DNA of 35,796 bases from JANWKA01 sp035533815 (GTDB lineage Bacteria > Bacteroidota > Bacteroidia > Chitinophagales > Chitinophagaceae): positions 1 to 35,796 of the forward strand of contig DATLTB010000019.1 of assembly GCA_035533815.1 (NCBI GenBank), in the 5' to 3' direction. Position 1 is the stretch's first letter, and every line of letters begins with the position of its first letter. Below are positions 35,351-35,796 of the stretch, piece by piece. A program made the translations under genes and the position numbers. The notes under the pieces are model-generated. The model saw only the letters and a list, made by a program, of their open reading frames with translations. It was not told where the DNA came from and made no database searches.

Positions 35351-35390
35351 GTCCCAGAATAAAAAATGGTAACTAAATACTTACTGGGAC
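35351..35390. repeat. 7-bp inverted repeat before the tnpB remnant
   Basis: GTCCCAG (35351-35357) and CTGGGAC (35384-35390) are perfect inverted arms separated by 26 A/T-rich bases, lying 20 bases before the tnpB ATG. They could belong to the left-end hairpin of an IS200/IS605 element or to the promoter of the divergent kinase gene. The element boundary cannot be fixed from this window. Confidence 0.35.
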
Positions 35391-35409
35391 TAATTAGGTA
35401 TTTTTGTAT

Positions 35410-35796
35410 ATGCTCAAAGCTTACAAATACAGGATATATCCGACCAAAGAGTAACAGGAGCTGATGAATAAGAATTTTGGCTGCACCCGGTATGTGTATA
35501 ATACCTGTCTGTATCTTCGAAAATGGTTATGGGAACGCTGTCAATCCATTAGTGCTTTGATCTGATGAAACAATTAGCTGAAGCAAAAAAAGAAATATCT
35601 TGGCTCAGGGAACCCGACAGCCAGTCCCTGAATACAGCCATATTGAACATGGATGAAGCCTATCAGCATTTCTTTAGAGGAGGGGGATTTCCCAACTATA
35701 AAAAACGGGGAGGACATCAGTCATTTCAATGCCCTTGTAATAAGAGGGAAATTAATTGGGATAAATCTACCTTAACCATCCCGAAAATAGCGGATA
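35410..35796 (+). pseudogene. tnpB: IS200/IS605-family TnpB (OrfB), decayed and cut by the window edge
   Basis: The start MLKAYKYRIYPTKE is the classical TnpB N-terminus, but codon 15 is TAA (35452-35454) where a Gln is expected. The frame then resumes QELMNKNFGCTRYVYNTC...LRKWLWE before a stop at 35563-35565. A second frame, +2 relative to the first, continues from 35556 as FDLMKQLAEAKKEISWL, QSLNTAILNMDEAYQHFF, GGFPNYKKRGGHQSFQCP and DKSTLTIPKIAD up to the right edge, all matching the TnpB core. Thus at least one nonsense and one frameshift mutation separate it from an active protein. The RuvC and zinc-finger parts, the right end and any guide-RNA region would lie beyond the window. No tnpA is seen on the left. 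Confidence 0.85.

Overview
This window looks like a chromosomal segment of a Bacteroidota bacterium, probably of the Chitinophagales/Chitinophagaceae type. The evidence is the gene families: a sulfite reductase with a long helical C-terminal tail, DUF4199, an FtsX/MacB permease typical of the phylum, a propeller/Y_Y_Y hybrid histidine kinase, and a GH144 plus GH3 pair. A few gene starts also have TAnnTTTG-type promoter boxes and weak Shine-Dalgarno sites. I cannot fix the genus from sequence alone. I see no rRNA, tRNA or CRISPR array.

Layout from left to right. (1) 56-2314 (-): a permease that stops before its last membrane helix. (2) 2623-9308 (+): a six-gene assimilatory sulfate reduction operon. 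CysD/CysN make APS, a CC...CxxC-type CysH reduces it to sulfite, and a sirohaem reductase makes sulfide. Two sirohaem-synthesis enzymes (SUMT and precorrin-2 dehydrogenase/ferrochelatase) sit between the reductases and supply the cofactor. (3) 9330-13776 (-): a GH144 lipoprotein and a GH3 beta-glucosidase, together suggesting breakdown of beta-1,2-glucan, followed by a DUF486 membrane protein and an ABC exporter (13904-16184). (4) 16185-17081: a gene-poor stretch holding a frameshifted hepT (DUF86) remnant. (5) 17082-24660 (-): export-oriented genes, namely an S10 carboxypeptidase and a tightly packed four-gene operon (BNR/VPS10-like propeller protein, OsmC protein, unknown secreted protein, M1 metallopeptidase). 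(6) 24835-26093 (-): a small membrane protein with an overlapping XRE regulator, behind a promoter carrying two direct repeats 21 bp apart, and a secreted NTF2-like protein. (7) 26239-28063 (+): a dihydroorotase-fold protein that has lost its metal and catalytic residues, then a DUF4199 membrane protein. (8) 28136-35260 (-): a three-gene signalling unit made of a 1666-residue hybrid sensor kinase, a single-domain response regulator and a GAF-containing class III nucleotidyl cyclase. (9) 35410 to the right edge (+): the 5' part of a decayed IS200/IS605-type tnpB.

The most interesting points are the kinase/regulator/cyclase unit (with a second receiver domain lacking its phospho-Asp and a cyclase with a Gln/Cys pair at the purine-specificity positions), the non-catalytic dihydroorotase, the repeat operator of the XRE pair, and two decayed accessory genes (hepT and tnpB). 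None is proven to be a new system. The signalling unit and the secreted-protein operon are the best candidates for follow-up.
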